NCBI RefSeq assembly: GCF_014779655.1
Contig: NZ_JACXYX010000005.1
Span: 238,331 to 302,330 of the forward strand
Direction: 5' to 3'
From: Nocardioides ganghwensis
GTDB lineage: Bacteria > Actinomycetota > Actinomycetes > Propionibacteriales > Nocardioidaceae
DNA length: 64,000 bases
Under the pieces are notes generated by a model, which saw nothing but the letters and a program-made list of their open reading frames with translations, was not told where the DNA came from and ran no database searches. Position numbers and translations under genes: made by a program. Positions within the stretch are counted from its first letter, which is position 1. Each line of letters begins with the position of its first letter. Positions 63,888 to 64,000 of the stretch are shown here, in pieces.

Positions 63888-64000
63888 ACGGTATGGAGTG
63901 ACCGCTCAGGACTACTGGGGGTTGCAGGCCGGGGCCCCACTCACAAATGGTCGTGGGTTACCGAGTAGGGCTGGCCTGCTCGGCCTATCCAACAGTTGTG
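63888..64000. other. Non-coding right edge
   Basis: 113 nt after the MetF-like gene. No start codon with a ribosome site, tRNA or convincing hairpin was seen. Confidence 0.5.

Overview
The window is very GC-rich with strong G/C third-position bias. It carries the actinobacterial block rpmG - hadA - hadB - murB - tRNA-Trp - secE - nusG - rplK - rplA - rplJ - rplL. Many genes start with GTG or are leaderless, with an xANNNT hexamer 6-8 nt before the start codon. Together these point to a member of the Actinomycetota, most likely Nocardioides or a close relative (inference from gene content; no 16S or database search was possible).

Layout. 1-1649: 3'-truncated 2-oxoacid:ferredoxin oxidoreductase alpha subunit. 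1881-5633: sulfate/thiosulfate ABC importer operon. 5707-6351: a stand-alone B12-binding protein with the CarH photoreceptor residues. 6564-9486: YajQ, tRNA-Tyr, an AGE-family sugar epimerase and a PfkB sugar kinase. 9491-29202: the accessory locus of most interest. 29223-34378: MFS transporter, hypothetical protein, histidine phosphatase, metallophosphoesterase, glycosyltransferase. 34442-37861: tyrosine/homogentisate catabolism (fahA, an unknown partner, hmgA). 37914-42401: zwf, GH15 glucoamylase-like enzyme, Bcr/CflA-type MFS. 42435-46249: a heterodimeric ABC exporter with one degenerate ATP site. 46326-53125: flavin oxidoreductase, FdhF/YdeP-type molybdoenzyme, pirin, 3-methyladenine glycosylase, amidase. 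53184-63887: translation/envelope core with tRNA-Thr, tRNA-Met and tRNA-Trp, secE-nusG, the ribosomal protein clusters, a lipoprotein, a RecA/DnaB-like ATPase and a MetF-like protein.

The 9.5-29.2 kb locus looks like one regulated system. A ~12-kb minus-strand operon (23203 to 11116), in which nearly every junction overlaps by a few bases or is separated by 1-12 nt (36 nt before the protease gene), encodes in order: a canonical WXG100 protein, a YXG variant, a 348-aa protein of unknown role, three tandem paralogous WXG/LXG-like proteins, a von Willebrand A (vWA) protein, a three-ATPase EccC/EssC-like membrane ATPase, a membrane protease with two cytoplasmic FHA domains, and an EmbR-like SARP-FHA regulator. 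Next to it sits a PP2C phosphatase - vWA - Ser/Thr kinase set with a kinase zinc ribbon, the architecture of the TerY-P triad. Flanking genes encode two membrane proteins that share an N-terminal helical domain with the protease, and a secreted Ig-like, proline-rich protein. Four promoters in this locus carry direct repeats of CCTCAGCG at exactly 11-bp spacing, with the proximal repeat 8 bp from a -10-like hexamer. This is the classical SARP operator geometry and marks a regulon of the locus's own SARP. The other type VII core components (EccB, EccD, EccE, mycosin) are absent. I propose a type VII-like secretion system controlled by phosphorylation/FHA signalling, with non-canonical membrane partners.
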